Source: Camellia lanceoleosa
Taxonomy: Eukaryota > Streptophyta > Magnoliopsida > Ericales > Theaceae
DNA: 64,000 bases
Assembly (NCBI GenBank): GCA_025200525.1
Contig: CM045761.1
Span: 41,176,190-41,240,189, forward strand
Reading direction: 5' to 3'
Of this stretch, positions 1-12,189 are shown piece after piece. The first letter of the stretch is position 1, and each line of letters starts with the position of its first letter. A model generated the notes under the pieces. The model had not been told where the DNA came from. It saw only the letters and a list, made by a program, of their open reading frames with translations, and made no database searches. Both the position numbers and the translations under genes were made by a program.

Positions 1-398
1 AATGCAAGCCTGACCGAGATGCAACAACCTGGTGGAGTTTGCGACGGGGAATTTGCGCACCCCACCGAAGCACCCTCAGTGTGTACAACCCCTTCGACCG
101 GTGATGCGATGACGGAGTCAGGTCCTACTGACCAACCTACTTCGTCCGAATCAGATCACCACGGGCGAAATAGACCAACTACCCAAGACAGCTGCGGCCG
201 TATCAAGAACCTGGTGATTCGCCTACGAACTTGGGCATTATAGATCAACTTGCTGAGTCCGCTGCCGAATCACCAAGGGGGGCCGAACTAGAACCAATCA
301 GCGTAGAACTTGAAACCGGACAACTGAGCAACTGTGATCCCATCACCTTTCGAAACTCTCAGGACCCTTCAGAATGTTGAAAGCTCTTTGTAGGGGAG

Positions 399-887
399 AT
401 GTGGAAACTTTTCGTTGATGGAGCGTCGAACTGTCACGGTGCCAAGCTAGGTATCGTTCTTATCTCGCCGGATGGCCTAACTATTGAGCATTCTATCACC
501 CTTGGCTTCCCAGCATCCAATAACGAGGCTGAGTACGAGGCACTTTTGACCGGACTCAAGAGCGCTCTTCAGATGAAGGCTTCCGAGCTAATGGTGTACA
601 GTGATTCCCAGCTTGTGGTTAACCAAGTCGCTGGGATTTATGAAGCAAAGGATGATAGAATGGCAAAGTACCAAGCTCTGGTCAGGGAACACATCAAGCA
701 ATTTCAGGCAATCAGAGTTCAACAGATTGGCCGTGAAGAAAACAGCCGAGCAGATGAGCTGGCCGGCCTTGCTTTAATGGTTGATAGTATATCTCCTAAC
801 CCCCTGTTGATTGAATTCTTTTCGCGGCCCAGCATTGAGGAAGCCGGGCAGACGGATGTACTTTGCGCCGCGCTAGGTCCTTCCTAG
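399..887 (+). pseudogene. RNase H domain of element A (archaeal-like/additional RNase H)
   Basis: This 162-codon stretch is an RNase H fold. It has the first Asp in LFVDGAS (residues 5-11), the Glu in NNEAEYEAL, the second Asp in VYSDSQLV and the terminal Asp in RADELAG. In the polyprotein this domain removes the RNA strand from the RNA:DNA hybrid during reverse transcription. It is the second, plant-type RNase H that follows the RT-linked one in Tat elements. The frame ends at TAG 885-887, where element B has a Trp codon, so the stop is a mutation and not the natural end. The ATG at 403 is only a convenient start; the domain is an internal part of a longer polyprotein. Confidence 0.85.
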
Positions 888-2122
888 ATGGACCCCTTAA
901 TCCTGTTTCTCAGAGACCGGACTCTGCCAGCCGACAAGAGAAAAGCACACAAAGTCCGAGTGAAGTCAGAGCGGTTTTGGCTCTCTCCATCTGGAGCGTT
1001 GTATAAAAGTCCTTCGCCGGTCCTTATCTGAAATGCGTGCACCCGAGTAGCGTGGAGGCCTTCTTGTACGAAATTCACGAAGGCATCTGTGGCAGTCATA
1101 TAGAGGGCAGGTCCCTGGCCCACCGAGCTATTTCGCAGGGCTATTGGAGGCCGTGCATGCAGGCCGACGCACAAAAGTATGTCCGCAAGTGTGAGAAATG
1201 CTAGAAGTTCGCCCATCAGATCCATCAACCAGCCAGGGAACTTCTTCCCCTCACCAGTCCTTAGCCCTTTGCCATGTGGGGGCTAGATATAGTCGAGCTG
1301 CTACCAACAGCACCAGGCAACCGGAAGTTCTTCATCGCGGCCACAGATTACTTCACCAAATGGGTTAAAGCTGAGCCCTTGGCAACAATCAAGGAGAAAG
1401 ACGTGAAGCGGTTTGTCTGGCAGAATGTAGTCACGCGATTTGGCGTCCCCAAGATTTTGATCTCTGATAACGGCACCTAGTTTGACGGTCGCCTATTCAA
1501 AGGATTTTGTGAAGATCTAAAGATTGAATTTTACAACTCCACCCCGGCTTACCCGCAGTCCAACGGTCAGGCCGAGGCATCAAACAAGACTATCTTGGAT
1601 GGGTTGAAGAAACGGCTGGAGAAGGCAAAGGGAAAATGGGCTGAGGAACTACCCAGTGTCCTTTGAGCATACCGAACAACCCCGCGGCGATCTACTGGGG
1701 AAACTCCATTTGCTTTGACTTATGGCATGGAGGCGGTCATACCCTTGGAAGTTGGCATGCCCACCCTAAGAAGTGAAAGTTTTGAGCTCGAGCTGAACAC
1801 CAAGGTTATTGCCCTAGAATTAGACCTAGTGGAGGAGCGTCGAGAGAAGGCCCTCATCCACGTGGCCACCTACCAACAAGAGCTCTCAGGGAAGTACAAC
1901 AAGATGGTGCACTTCAGACCGTTTAAAGTAGGTGATTGGGTTTTGAGGAAAGTTATGGGAAACACCCTGGTGCCAGGTGAAGGCAAACTAGGGGCAAATT
2001 GGGAAGGACCCTACAAGATAACCGGTCTGGCGGGCAAAGGGGCATACCACTTGGAAGACCTGGATAGTAGAGCAATACCCCAGCCATGGAATGCGGCCAA
2101 CCTCAAACTGTATTTTTTCTAA
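888..2122 (+). pseudogene. Integrase region of element A, broken
   Basis: Read in pieces this is retroviral-type integrase. The N-terminal HHCC zinc finger lies around 1060-1204 (HEGICGSH and KCEKC). The catalytic core carries Asp in MWGLDIV (about 1274), Asp in ISDNGT (about 1465) and Glu in NGQAEASNK (about 1570). A C-terminal region with VGDWVLRKV and GANWEGPY ends at TAA 2120-2122. The frame is destroyed by a single-base loss near 1012 and by stops at 1202-1204, 1262-1264, 1478-1480 and 1664-1666. Comparison with element B shows these stops replace Gln or Trp codons. The last open stretch, 1715-2122, is still uninterrupted. Confidence 0.85.
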
Positions 2123-2235
2123 CTCTAGCTTTCTTTTTGTGCAAAGGAATTTTTTGCCTTACACTTCAGAATGTAATTCTTTTTGTCAATATATAGAAGT
2201 GACTTTGCTTTAGCATTCAGATTGTTGTTTTAATG

Positions 2236-2890
2236 TAAAGACCGAGATGATTTATTCCGGTTGAAAGAGTTGATGTTTTGTTCAACTTAGGTACTCTCAA
2301 CCGAGATGATTTACTCCGGTTAAAAGAGTTGATGTTTTGTTCAACTTAGGTATTCTCAACCGAGATGATTTATTCCGGTTGAAAGAGTTGATGTTTTGTT
2401 CAACTTAGGTACTCTCAACCGAGATGATTTACTCCGGTTGAAAGAGTTGATATTTTGTTCAACTTAGGTATTCTTAACCGCGATGGTTTACTCCGGTTGA
2501 AAGAGTTGGTGATTTGTTCAACTTTGTTGTTCCAACCGAGATCGATATTCCGGTTGAAGAAGTTGATGTTTTGTGCAGCTTAGGGATTCCCAACCGAGAT
2601 GATTTACTCCAGTTGGACGAGCTGATGTTTGGTTCAACTTAGTTATTTCCAGCTGAGATGATTTACTCCGGCTGAAGGCATTGATGATTTGTTCAACGTA
2701 GGATTTCCAACCGAGATGGATATTCTGGTTGAAGAAGCTGATGTTTTGTTCGGCTTAGGTATTCTCAACCGAGATGGTTTACTCCGGTTGAAAGGCTTGG
2801 TGATTTGTTCAACTTTGTTGTTCCAACCGAGATGATTATTTCGGTTGAAGAAGTGGCTGTTTTGATCAACTTTATAGTTTAAACCAAGAT
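2236..2890 (+). repeat. Minisatellite of about 57-60 bp units in element A
   Basis: About eleven degenerate tandem units. Each is built around an AACCGAGATGATTTACTCCG core, then GTTGAA, a GAGTTGATGTTTTGTTCAAC segment and a TTAGGT-TTCTC joint. The first four or five units are nearly identical; later ones drift and vary in length. The array lies between the end of the integrase frame and the 3' end of the antisense gene, exactly where element B has its own, different array. No long reading frame runs through it. Confidence 0.85.
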
Positions 2891-3064
2891 GTTTTGCTGT
2901 AAATAGAGTTGGAAGAACCGTGCAAACACTTGATGAAATTAAAGCTTTTCATTGATAAAAAGTAAATACAAAAGGTGGGGAACTTAGCCCGGTTACATTT
3001 GCAGACAAAAAGAAAAAAGAAACCTAAGCTAAGGAAGAGGTCGTGAATTCTCATCGCCTTCGGG

Positions 3065-4953
3065 TTATTTGTTGTTTGTCTGGTCACAGACACCGGTCCG
3101 CTCTGCCGGCTGCTCTCGCATGGTTTGATCATCCCCGCCGTCGCCTTCCTCTTCTTCAAGTCCTTCATCGGCCTCAACCTGCAGCGCGCTGAAGACGTCA
3201 TTGGCGTATGGAATGAGGTAGGTCGGTAACATGACAACTGGTGGAAAGGCAAACACGTCAGTGTCAGGACCTTGACCGAGCTGTTGACAGGCAGCCTTCC
3301 ATCCAACTTTGAAATAGATGTCCTGGGTGGCGAAGACTTGTTTTTTGTAGTTTTCTTCTGCCTTTTTGAAGCTGGCGTTATTGGCGTCTTCATAATCTTT
3401 CTCCATGGACTTCTTGAGCACGTCCAGCTCGGCCTGGAGCTCGTCCCTCTTTTTCTCGGCTTCGTCGAGTTGGCCAAGCAACCGGTTGTTGTCAGTGTTG
3501 GCTATTTCAAGCGGGGACTTTGCTTGGCCAAGCTCGATTTGGAAGCTTTGTACTTGACTGGCTGTATCGGCCGCTTTCTACCGAAGTCGGTGGATGCGCT
3601 CCATGACCAGGTGTTGTTTTTGGATGGCCTGCAAAAAACAAGTTAAATCAGATAAGAAACCGTGCAAACACTTGTGCAAATTTCAAAGGCAGATTGAAAC
3701 TTACCCTGGCCATGGACATGACAAACAACTTCACCAACCGGGTGTCAGAGACGTGGTCGCTGCCGACCATGTCGCTCGGTAGGAGAAGGGCCTTGGAAAG
3801 ATCGTAGGCGAGAAAGTGCTCTTTGTCGCCCTTGATCGAAGCTGTCGCCGGGATGTCTTTACCCCGGTGCTTGAGTTGTGGACGCTAGCTTGGTGTTGGG
3901 TCAGCTGTGGCGGCTGGTTGCTCAGTAGTCAGCTCGGCAACCAACTCGGCGGAAGGGTCTGCGCGTGCTCTTTTGCCAGCCCGGCGTGTCTCTCGACTAG
4001 ACTGCCCGACAGCTGGAGAAGCTAGGGCGACCACGGCGGCACTTGATTGACCGGCAGCAGGGGAGAGGGTGACGACGCTCGGTATCTCGGCCGAAGTTGC
4101 GGTGAGCAGGTTTTTGATTCGGCTTCGCTTGGCCATCTCTTGTTCGTCTGTCAACCGGATCAAGGGAACGTCAGGCAGAGTTGGGTCTGGAGGAGATGAT
4201 GGAGCACGGAGAAAGTCTGTTACTTTACTCCGGCGTGGAGCAGCGTATCTGTAGGTTGGAGTGTAACCGAGCAGCTCGTTGCAATCTCGGTGGCGGTATC
4301 GGAGCGCGGTCCTGATGGCCTCTATGTTGGGATATTGGTAGTTGGCTTATAAGGCTTGAATTGCTGCAAAAGAAAGAAGAAAAATGGTTAAGTGCAGAAT
4401 TATGAAGATAGAAAGCTAACCGAGCAAGTTTGCGCAGCTTACATGTGGAACCGAAGTTCTTGCTTACGAACCAACCCGGTACCTTGGCTGTTTCATAATT
4501 GCCAGACACCCAGAAGAAATCGTCATCGTGCAAATCCTTGTCGGGTATGCCGGTCACAATTTTTTCTTTGCCCGGCCTAATCTTAAGGTAGTAGGCGAGG
4601 CCATCGCCGGTATTCCCAAGGGTATACTGCCGCAGTATCTCGGCTAAGCCTAAGTTTATGCCTAGCTGGTTATTCAGTTCGTGCACACCGTTTATTATTC
4701 GGTAGGTGTTGGTGGACACTTGTGTGGGTGCTAGCCCGGTTCGGCGCAGGAATTCGGTGATTAGTGGATTGAGCGGGAAGTGGAGGCCTCCTTCGATGAT
4801 AAACAACACGGTGAAGGGGTATTGTTCTAATCTGCCCCAAGGCGTTGTTTTTTCTGCTGCAAGTTCAAGGTGGACGTCGGCCGGGATGCCGTACTCCTCC
4901 CTGAACGCAACTAGCGCAGCCGGAGTATCCACAAGGAAGCGAAATTTCCCCAT
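3065..4953 (-). pseudogene. Antisense spliced gene of element A (Transposase_28-like N-terminus, coiled-coil C-terminus)
   Basis: Proposed structure: complement of 4443-4953, 3705-4363 and 3065-3628. Exon 1 starts MGKFRFLVDTPAAL. It contains a segment (PLNPLITEFL, then TNTYRIING) that I read as the putative gypsy-type transposon domain, Pfam Transposase_28. Both introns have GT-AG ends: donor GTAAGC at 4442-4437 with acceptor TTTTGCAG before 4363, and donor GTAAGT at 3704 with acceptor TTTTGCAG before 3628. Exon 2 is basic and low-complexity. Exon 3 is a coiled coil (about 3280-3480) and an acidic tail. The same three exons occur in element B. In-frame stops near 4350 and 3887 mean this copy is probably dead. 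The function is unknown; antisense extra ORFs at this position are known from Tat-lineage elements such as Grande. Confidence 0.7.
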
Positions 4954-5916
4954 TTATGGCCGGCCTGAGTTAGCTCGGCTGAGGGGTTTGGCACTGTGGT
5001 AATTGGTGGTAACTCGGTCTTCGAGAGCCTCAGAAGTGGTCAGTGGTCCCCTTGGACTCTGCAGGAAAAGGATGGCAAGAGTAAGTGTGAGCGCGGTCGC
5101 GCATAGCGAGCTTGACTTTAGCTCGGTCATTAAGAGTGCCAAACCACCTCAGTTGTGAAAGCTAACCAAGGAGTTCGGTCGCCCAAGCGGACCAGATATT
5201 AGCCCGGTCGAGCGGACAAGTCCTTTTGCTATCTCGGTTTTTACTTGGGTTGGGACAAACAGGTTGATTGCTCGGTCAGATTGATTTTTTGGATCAAATG
5301 AAGACCTAGAGCTCGGTCCGCCCCAGATCTTCAATGTTCTTCAGGAAATATGAAGAACACCATGACCAATTGAAGGTTTAGGAAGGATTTTAGTGCCTAT
5401 GTCTTAAAAACTATGTTCGAGTGCCCTAATGTGGGTAACAACAAAAGGGGAGCTGGAGGGCATACCTGTGAAGGGCAGTGGGGGCAGAGGCATCTTCTTC
5501 TTCCTCTTCGAGCACGAGTTCAGCAATGGCAAGGAAGAGAAGGCACCAGAGCTCTTGGTCGCTTGGAATGCAAGGGTGACAGTAGGAATGAATCGAAAGG
5601 GAGGGGACATGTATATAGAGGAAGAAAAACCACCCAAATTCAAATTTCATGCGACGGTTGGTTGGCTGCTCGAGGTCCAATGGGAGAACGCCACGTGTCC
5701 CCATTAATGGCAGCGTCAGAATTGAAGAGACAGGAAGGTCAGGTGAGGCGTCGACCGAGCGAGCCGAAGAGACAGGAATGTAAGACCGGGCAAGTTTGAA
5801 TTCATGCATATCAGCTAGCCCGGTTGCCGATTAGTAAATTGAGGACTGAGGAGGTGCTACCCCGGTCGAAATAGGTAATCCCAGTCACGCTTCAGCGAAC
5901 GGAATTAAGGGGCAAT
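4954..5916. other. Leader region between antisense gene and 3' LTR of element A
   Basis: No convincing coding sequence. The overlapping open frames around 5404-5809 are low-complexity and run on both strands. The stretch is sprinkled with the short motif AGCTCGGT/AGCCCGGT and its complement, as are the LTRs. Since the antisense gene starts at 4953 and is read leftward, this region should hold its promoter and 5' leader. The end, AATTAAGGGGCAAT just before 5917, is the likely polypurine-tract area for plus-strand priming, though it is only weakly purine-rich. Confidence 0.5.
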
Positions 5917-6665
5917 TGAGAGGGAGATTAATGATCTGGTACTGGGCCGGACAAAGATTTGGGCCGGACAAATTTGGGCCGAGCAGGTGTTAGGCCAAGG
6001 ATGTGTGGCCTTGTCTGGAAAGAAGCTGCTCGGTTAAGGCAACGCTTGGTTGGACCGAGCTACGTGTTTTGGCGGAAGCGAAGCCAATCGAGTTAAGAGT
6101 CCGGCGCCCGGAAAGGCGTGGAGTGACCGAGATACCTGTTTGCTCGGCAGGAAGGCCGACTACAGATAAGCACGAGCTGTCCCGAGCTCGACTTTGCCGA
6201 GGTGCCGCCGAGCCCGGCCCTCATTGAGCTTAGCTAGTGAAGTGCTTGGGCATGAAGCACAGCACGACTGTTGACAGACAAGATGGTACAGCTCGGCTGC
6301 CGAGCTTCCAGTAGAGTGAGCGAGCAGTTAGGTTAGGTGATGTTTAGCAAGATTTGTGCTGACAGATGGAATAGCAGAGCCACGTGCTGAGAGACCACTG
6401 GGAGTAGGTTTGGGACACAGAAGGGTATGTAGGCATGTCTGCGCCCCCCATACTGGATAGAGGAACACTTTGTAAGACATTCTTACACACAAACACTCTC
6501 CACCCTCTCTCTCTATTCCAAGGTGTGTGCTAACTTGATCGTCGAAGGGGTTTTCCGGCCACACACCGCCGGGTAGCTCACCGCCGTTGTGTTTTCAGGT
6601 GATCGGACAGAAACGGAGCTTGGAAGAAAGGAGTACGGGCTCGCCGGAATATTTGCTCCCCGTAC
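5917..6665 (+). repeat. 3' LTR of element A
   Basis: It begins TGAGAGGGAG, matching the start TGAGAGGGTA of the element B LTRs and preceded by the same GGGCAAT. It ends in a region (TTTGCTCCCCGTAC) resembling the element B terminus TTCTTGCTCATACA. The length of about 750 bp is close to the 734 bp of element B. The exact right end is uncertain by about ten bases because no partner LTR or target duplication is visible in the window. The sequence is rich in CGAGC/GCTCGG motifs. Confidence 0.7.
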
Positions 6666-7167
6666 TAATAATCATGATTTATGTGTTAACACCAAAATTT
6701 TAATCAGAATCAATAGTTTTGGTCAATGTTCTCTTTTGATTTTATTTGTTTTATTTTATTTTAATTTTTTGGTTCTTTATCAAGCCTCGTTGCTGGTGAG
6801 TGAATTCACATACAAAAAAGGATAGTTATATATCACTGAATGTTTTATAATTTTCTTAATACGGTAAATCTTATGCGTATGTTTTATATTTGTTTGTGAA
6901 TTCATATAAAAATATTAACAAAAAAATGATAAAATTCAACTACTGACAAATATTATTTTTAGCGTAAATTACGTTAGTAGTTTTTGTAATTTGTCTTTAG
7001 TCCTTATAGTTTTAATTAACTCATATTAACTTTAATTTTTTTAAATTGTCTCAATCCAATCTAATTAATAATGAAGGTTAAGGTTTTGGATGGAAATCAC
7101 TTATCATATACATATATATATTTACAGTTGATAAGAACTCAATTATCACGCTTGGTAAGTTACCACG
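6666..7167. other. AT-rich spacer, no gene seen
   Basis: This is noncoding DNA between the element A LTR and an inverted solo LTR. It has T-rich runs and no domain-bearing frame. The last five bases (CCACG, 7163-7167) are the probable left target duplication of the solo LTR. Confidence 0.5.
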
Positions 7168-9608
7168 TGTCACGACCCAAACCCGCCCCTATGGGTTTAG
7201 CACCGTAACCAGCCAATAACCCTAGGTTACCGAATGCCTGCTTAGCAGTAATACACTAATACAGAGTACAGGGGCTCGGCGAAAGCCAATACAGTAAATA
7301 AACAATGTCCAATGAGCTGTGACAGCCTGTATGACAAAAAGATTTTTCATACATTTATACAGAGCAGTATACAAAACATTTACAAATATTGAGCGAGGAT
7401 CAAGTCCTATTAACCAAGATCTGGCAGATCTATACAGTCTATCTGATAAACAAAAGCGATGACAGAGGAACACTACACACCCCTAGCCTTAGCTTGGTAG
7501 GCTCGGAACCTCGCAGTGAGGCACATAGGTTGGCTTGACAAAACTAGAAATACCCCGACGCTTCTAGCATTGGTCCGGTGCCTGTACACCTACATATATA
7601 TATGAGTAGTACGCTAAAGCCCATTAAATAGCATAATGCGTAAAGAGGTTTAGAATAAATGTCTTTACAGTAATGAAAACAGTTCATTAAATCAGTATTT
7701 CAGTCTTTCAGTCAATCAGTCATATGTGGTACATCCATTAGCATAACAGTATAGTAAGCAGTAGGTCTTAAAGATCGAACAGTAATGATGGTCATCAATC
7801 AGTAAACAATAGCGGTCCCACGAGAGAACCGACAAAGATCTCTGTAACAGTAACAGTAAACAGTAGGTGCTAAGGATGCCACAGTACAGTTTAGAATATA
7901 GGACATACATTTATTCAGTAAAGAATAACAGTTCAGTAAACAGTTCAGTTCAGTGTTAAGAAGATAATCATTTTGAACATATCTTTACACAATTGTTACT
8001 CGCAGAGTTCTGGGCTACAGTGAACTAGAGCGTCTCCTCGGAATGCCAACCTTATACAGTTAACAGATTGAACACACACTAAGTTTCACAGTTGGGAAAG
8101 ATAACAACTTAATCCCTAAATGCCTCGGTGTGTTCAACATCTATATCCTCTTTAAGATGCCTTAAACTAGGCCTAAGAATGCCTAGGATGGGATGAGGAT
8201 GCAAAGATGCACTTAGAAAACACTTTACAAAATTTGCTGAAAACAGGGGTCTCGCTCGAGCGAGGATTCCTTCGCTTGAGCGGACATGCAGACAAAGGAG
8301 CTCCGCTCGAGCGTGGATTCCGTCGCTCGAGCAGACTGCGTGCTACAGTAAAATACTGGATGCTCAAGATTTACGCTCGATGCTCGCTCGAGCATGAGAC
8401 ACAGCTCTTCGCTCGAGCGTAGGTCCCTTCGCTCGAGCGTACGCCTGCGCGCACCCAAGATTCTGAGAGCTTGAAATTTACACTCGATCCACCATTCCGT
8501 TGCTCGAGCGTAGCTCAGAGTAAATTGTGGTCGCTTGAGCGTAGAAGCCAAATTCTGGAATTTCTAGATTTGCCTCCCAAGCTCAAACCAAGCATTCCTA
8601 AGCTCAAAACTCGACCTCTTGGGCCCAAATTCTGGAAAACACATCTAAACTCAATACACAACAAGTTTCAAAGCTCAATTTGTGAATTTAAAGCCCAAGG
8701 GTGAGTCAATTAAATCCAAATTCCAAACCCATTTTCATGAACATGAAGAACATGCAAACATGCATGAATTCAAATCATTTCAAAGCTTCAATGCTAGCTC
8801 AAATGAGCTCAAATCTTTCAAAAACATGATGACAACATGAATTACAACAATATTATGAACATGCATGTGAGGAATGATGAATTACAACCTCAAAACTTAT
8901 CAATATGCACATGCATGCAACAATTGAGCTCTAATTCAACATTATTGAACCAATTCATGCCTTAACTCTACAATTAAGCATGAGGCATGCAAGAACTATC
9001 TTAAATACAACAATGAAAGGTTGATTCTCCTACCTAGAGCTTCAATTACAAGGCTAGAGGTTCAATTCGCCAATTTACACTTCAATCCTTCAAGTTCTCC
9101 AAGCCAATTCAAGATGGAGCAAGATGAATACACTCTAGTCTCCTACTCTCTCTCTCTCTCTAATTCGGTGGGAACAAGAAAAGCAGCTGATGAAATGTGT
9201 GAGATGAAATGAAGGCAAGTCTCAAATGTGTATAGTCTACATGGCCCACTAACAATGGCAATTTCGTAATTAAGGCAACTTATGTGTTTTACCTTATTTA
9301 ATCTAATTTAATCATACTAAATCAATTTTCAGATAATTACACCATAAAATCACATAAATTATGATGATCACAAAACACTAATCGATTTCGGGTTCAGCCG
9401 CCGATAAGGCCTTCAATTTACAGTTTAAACATATAAACATGAACAGATCAATTAACAATCAACAGATAGAAAATACATTTAACAAATATAGTCAATCAAT
9501 CAGTTTCAGATTTCAGTCAGTCAGTTCATTATTTCGATTACTTCAGTTATCAGTCACAATTAGTCTCAGTTTGGCCATAATCGGTAATCAGTGGTGAGGG
9601 TTATTACA
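7168..9608 (-). mobile_element. Solo LTR, large Ty3/gypsy type (possibly Tekay/Del), inverted
   Basis: On the + strand it starts TGTCACGACCCAAACCCGCC and ends GAGGGTTATTACA. This is the reverse complement of the element at 17373-19841, with matching ends and interior. Flanking pentamers are CCACG (7163-7167) and CAACG (9609-9613), a 5-bp target duplication with one mismatch. There is no second LTR, primer site or coding region, so recombination between two LTRs with loss of the interior is the simplest explanation. The terminal pattern TGTRAYAACCC...GGGTYRTGACA and length of about 2.4 kb recall Tekay/Del chromovirus LTRs; that family assignment is inference. All open frames inside are short and unsupported. 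Confidence 0.8.
8247..8545. repeat. Cluster of CGCTCGAGCG palindromes in solo LTR
   Basis: About nine copies of the ten-base palindrome CGCTCGAGCG, or one-base variants such as CGCTTGAGCG, lie in 300 bp at irregular spacings of roughly 20-70 bp. The background is otherwise AT-rich. The same kind of cluster is present at the equivalent place in the sister LTR (18390-18690). Confidence 0.85.
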
Positions 9609-9611
9609 CAA

Positions 9612-11134
9612 CGGGAGTTTTTATTTCCACACGCTAGTTTCACTTTATGCACACTCTTAATAAAAAAATATTTTTATTACAATTTAACCTTAAATAAAAT
9701 TACTAATATAGAAATTAGTATATTTCCTTCAATTGAGATTTGTGTTTTCTCGATACACATCTTCTTAAGAAAGAAAATCTCATAACACATCCATTGCACT
9801 AAACCCTACTTCTATACTTCATTTTTTCCTACTCACTCCATTGTTACCTTTCAAGGGTTTCATCTTTCTCATTCCATTATCACCCTACTTTAGTTATTAT
9901 CGCCTTTTAAAGATCCTCATATTTCCCGATTTATTATCAAATCCTCTCATTAGTTCTTCTTTCTCATTCAAATCTCACAATCATTATTCACTATTATAAA
10001 AGATTTGCATAATAAAAACTCAGATTTTGAAAAAAATATCGTCGTTTATGACAAAAATACCAACAGAAAAGTGGTTTTAAATTTAAAATCATCATTTTCT
10101 TCTTTTCTTTTCTTTTTTTTTTTTTAGCGTCATTTGGTAAACCAAGGTCGAAACTATTAGTATTTTGTCAAAATTAGACTTCCGAACCAAAAAAAAAAAT
10201 TTCCGACTACCAAGTTCCAAATGAAAATATAATTTTTTGATTACTAACTTTTGAACCGAGATTTTTTTTTTTTTTTTTCCACCATGCCTTCTATCCAAAG
10301 CAATAGATGGCAAACGTTATTCAACATCCATATTATCTGCAAAAATGACAAATTGAATGACGAAAGGATTACATATAATTTACAAAAACTCTTGCACAAT
10401 AGCAACAGGCTTGAAATTAAACAAAAAAAACTACATTGTTGGGAAATAGAAAATTGAAAAAACCTACACTGTTCAGAAGTAGAAATCTAAAATAATCTAG
10501 ATTGCTCGAAAGTTGTAATCCAAAATAAATAGAACCGTTTGGACTTGCAAATCTAAAGTACACTAAACTGCTCGGAAGTTTTAATCCGAAATACACTAAA
10601 TTGTTTGGAAGTTCTAATCTGAAATACACTAAAATGTTCAGACATTAATCACTGAAAGTGTATACTTGATTTGGAACTTAACAAACAAATATGTGTTATA
10701 GTTTTGAAAAATCAATATTGAATATGTTAAATGGAAAATAAATAAATAAATAACGTGTTAATAAACGATTTGAAATCAAGGAAAACATGTTCGAAAATGG
10801 TTTGAAATCAATGAAAAAAATTTCGAAAAATAGGAAGCACAACTTAAACTTTTGCATATTTATTCAAATATATGAGTAATAGTAAAATTATTGTAATTAG
10901 AAATTCAATGGAGGTTCAATGGATCTTCAAGTTTAGTTTTGTGTGTACATCTAAATTTGGGTATGTTCATATTTGAGTGCGTTTTGTATGGTGTGTGTAC
11001 ATTTTTACTTATTAGGGTATATTTGAAATAAAAGTGTGTTGAGTGAGTACATGTTACATGTTTATCACTTTTTAAGTGTGTGAACTATGAATGATGTGCA
11101 TATATTGCAAATTGAGTGTGGAAATAGAGTTCCC
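9612..11134. mobile_element. Old TIR transposon remnant, about 1.5 kb
   Basis: The left end GGGAGTTTTTATTTCCACAC (from 9613) is matched, inverted, by the right end near 11100-11134, where GTGTGGAAATAGAGTTCCC occurs. The similarity extends inward for about 50 bp with indels. Between the arms there is AT-rich noncoding DNA, poly-T tracts and a short tandem array. The solo LTR to the left ends directly beside the left arm, so it probably inserted at the transposon edge. No target duplication was established. Confidence 0.45.
10430..10645. repeat. Tandem array of about 33-34 bp units
   Basis: About six degenerate copies with the pattern CACTAAA-TG-T-GGAAGT followed by CTAATCTGAAATA. Because the period is close to 33 bp, an 11-residue periodic open frame appears on the - strand (10417-10629). 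That is a by-product of the repeat, not a gene. Confidence 0.7.
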
Positions 11135-12189
11135 AATCAGTACCTTATCATATAGGTTAACTCTTAGGATTTTTTTGGAAATTGCCAAAAAAAAAATTGA
11201 TTTTTTTTTTTATTACGAAAAGACATACAAAAAATAAAGAGGTACTGTGATCTAAATAAGTCAAAAACTTAATAAACTAACTTTTTTTGCACTTTCCAAA
11301 AAGACCTTAATCTTCACATCATTTAAGTTATGGTACAAATATATTTGTCATGAAGATTAGCTTGGGATTATGTGATTTCTTTTTGGGTTGGATTGCAAAC
11401 TTAATTTAGAGTTAACTATTGGGCCAGGCTGAGCTCTGCCTTAACCTGGCCCATTCAGATCCACCCAATATGATGTGTTATTAAACCAGAAAATACAGTT
11501 AAAAATTGGTGCTTTATAAGTTAAAATTAAGGGATTTCGAATTTTTGTATCATTTATGGCATATATATTTCTAGTTATTTTAGTTGATTTTTTTAGCTTT
11601 TTATGAAAAATTATGTAAAAAAGTGAAGAGAATAATTAACTTTTTGGTAGTAATTTTTTTTTTTTTTTAAAACTATTTTAGGTTATTCCCAAAACAATAG
11701 ATAAATTAGTTAAACATTTTAGTCAATTTTTTCAATAAGATATTCAATTCATTAAAATAAATCACATGTGGAGAAGGTGAAATATTAATTATCTATGTTA
11801 GGTAATTGAAGAATATGAGAAGTATAATGAATGGTGATCGGTAAAAAAGTATAGCCACATGATAATCTGAGAGTACCTAATAATTTTTTCTAATTAAGAG
11901 GTGACTTGCAACCAGACTGCAAAAAATGAGTTAATAAATTTTAACTCACAAACTAACTGACCTACTAATTTTATCACTTAAGTCGTTCATCTTCTGAAAT
12001 TCACGAGTTGGGTTAGATCCATGTGAATTAATATGAGTTGCAAGTTGAATTTTTTATTTGATGTTCATTTACACACTAAAATTTGGGGTTCGAATCTTAT
12101 TTTAATATTCAATTTAACAATTTCTACCGCTTATACAGACACAGTATTTTACACTATACATGGTGTAAAATTTTGTAAAAAACAATTCA
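11135..12189. other. AT-rich intergenic DNA, nothing identified
   Basis: Poly-A and poly-T runs and no domain-bearing frame. A short inverted repeat GGGCCAGG...CCTGGCCC occurs near 11422-11455. Confidence 0.5.

Larger units (their letters stand above)
1..6665 (+). mobile_element. Element A: Ty3/gypsy LTR retrotransposon, Tat-like, 5'-truncated by window edge
   Basis: Order on the + strand: linker (1-398), RNase H (399-887), integrase (888-2122), minisatellite (about 2236-2890), antisense spliced gene (3065-4953), leader (4954-5916), 3' LTR (5917 to about 6665). The 5' LTR, gag, protease and RT lie outside the window. Protein similarity to element B is strong and colinear, so this is the same broad lineage but a different family, since the LTRs and minisatellites differ. 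The coding region carries at least five nonsense codons and a frameshift, so it cannot move by itself. Bases 1-398 are the poorly conserved spacer before the plant-type RNase H; no domain is recognisable there. Tat assignment is inferred from the extra RNase H and the antisense gene. Confidence 0.85.

Noticed and set aside
2236..2890. Regular repeats that could be mistaken for a CRISPR array
   Set aside because: The units are contiguous with no unique spacers, there are no cas genes, and the context is a plant retrotransposon.
5404..5809. Overlapping frames of 79-128 codons on both strands
   Set aside because: They are low-complexity, mutually overlapping, in the retrotransposon leader, and show no recognised domain.
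8173..8551. Several frames rich in Leu-Glu-Arg
   Set aside because: They are created by repeated CTCGAGCG words in a solo LTR.
7168..9608. A complete small retrotransposon (TRIM or LARD)
   Set aside because: No internal direct LTR pair, primer site or polypurine tract was found. A single LTR-like unit with a target duplication fits a solo LTR better.
10417..10629. 70-codon frame with an 11-residue period
   Set aside because: A by-product of a 33-bp tandem array.
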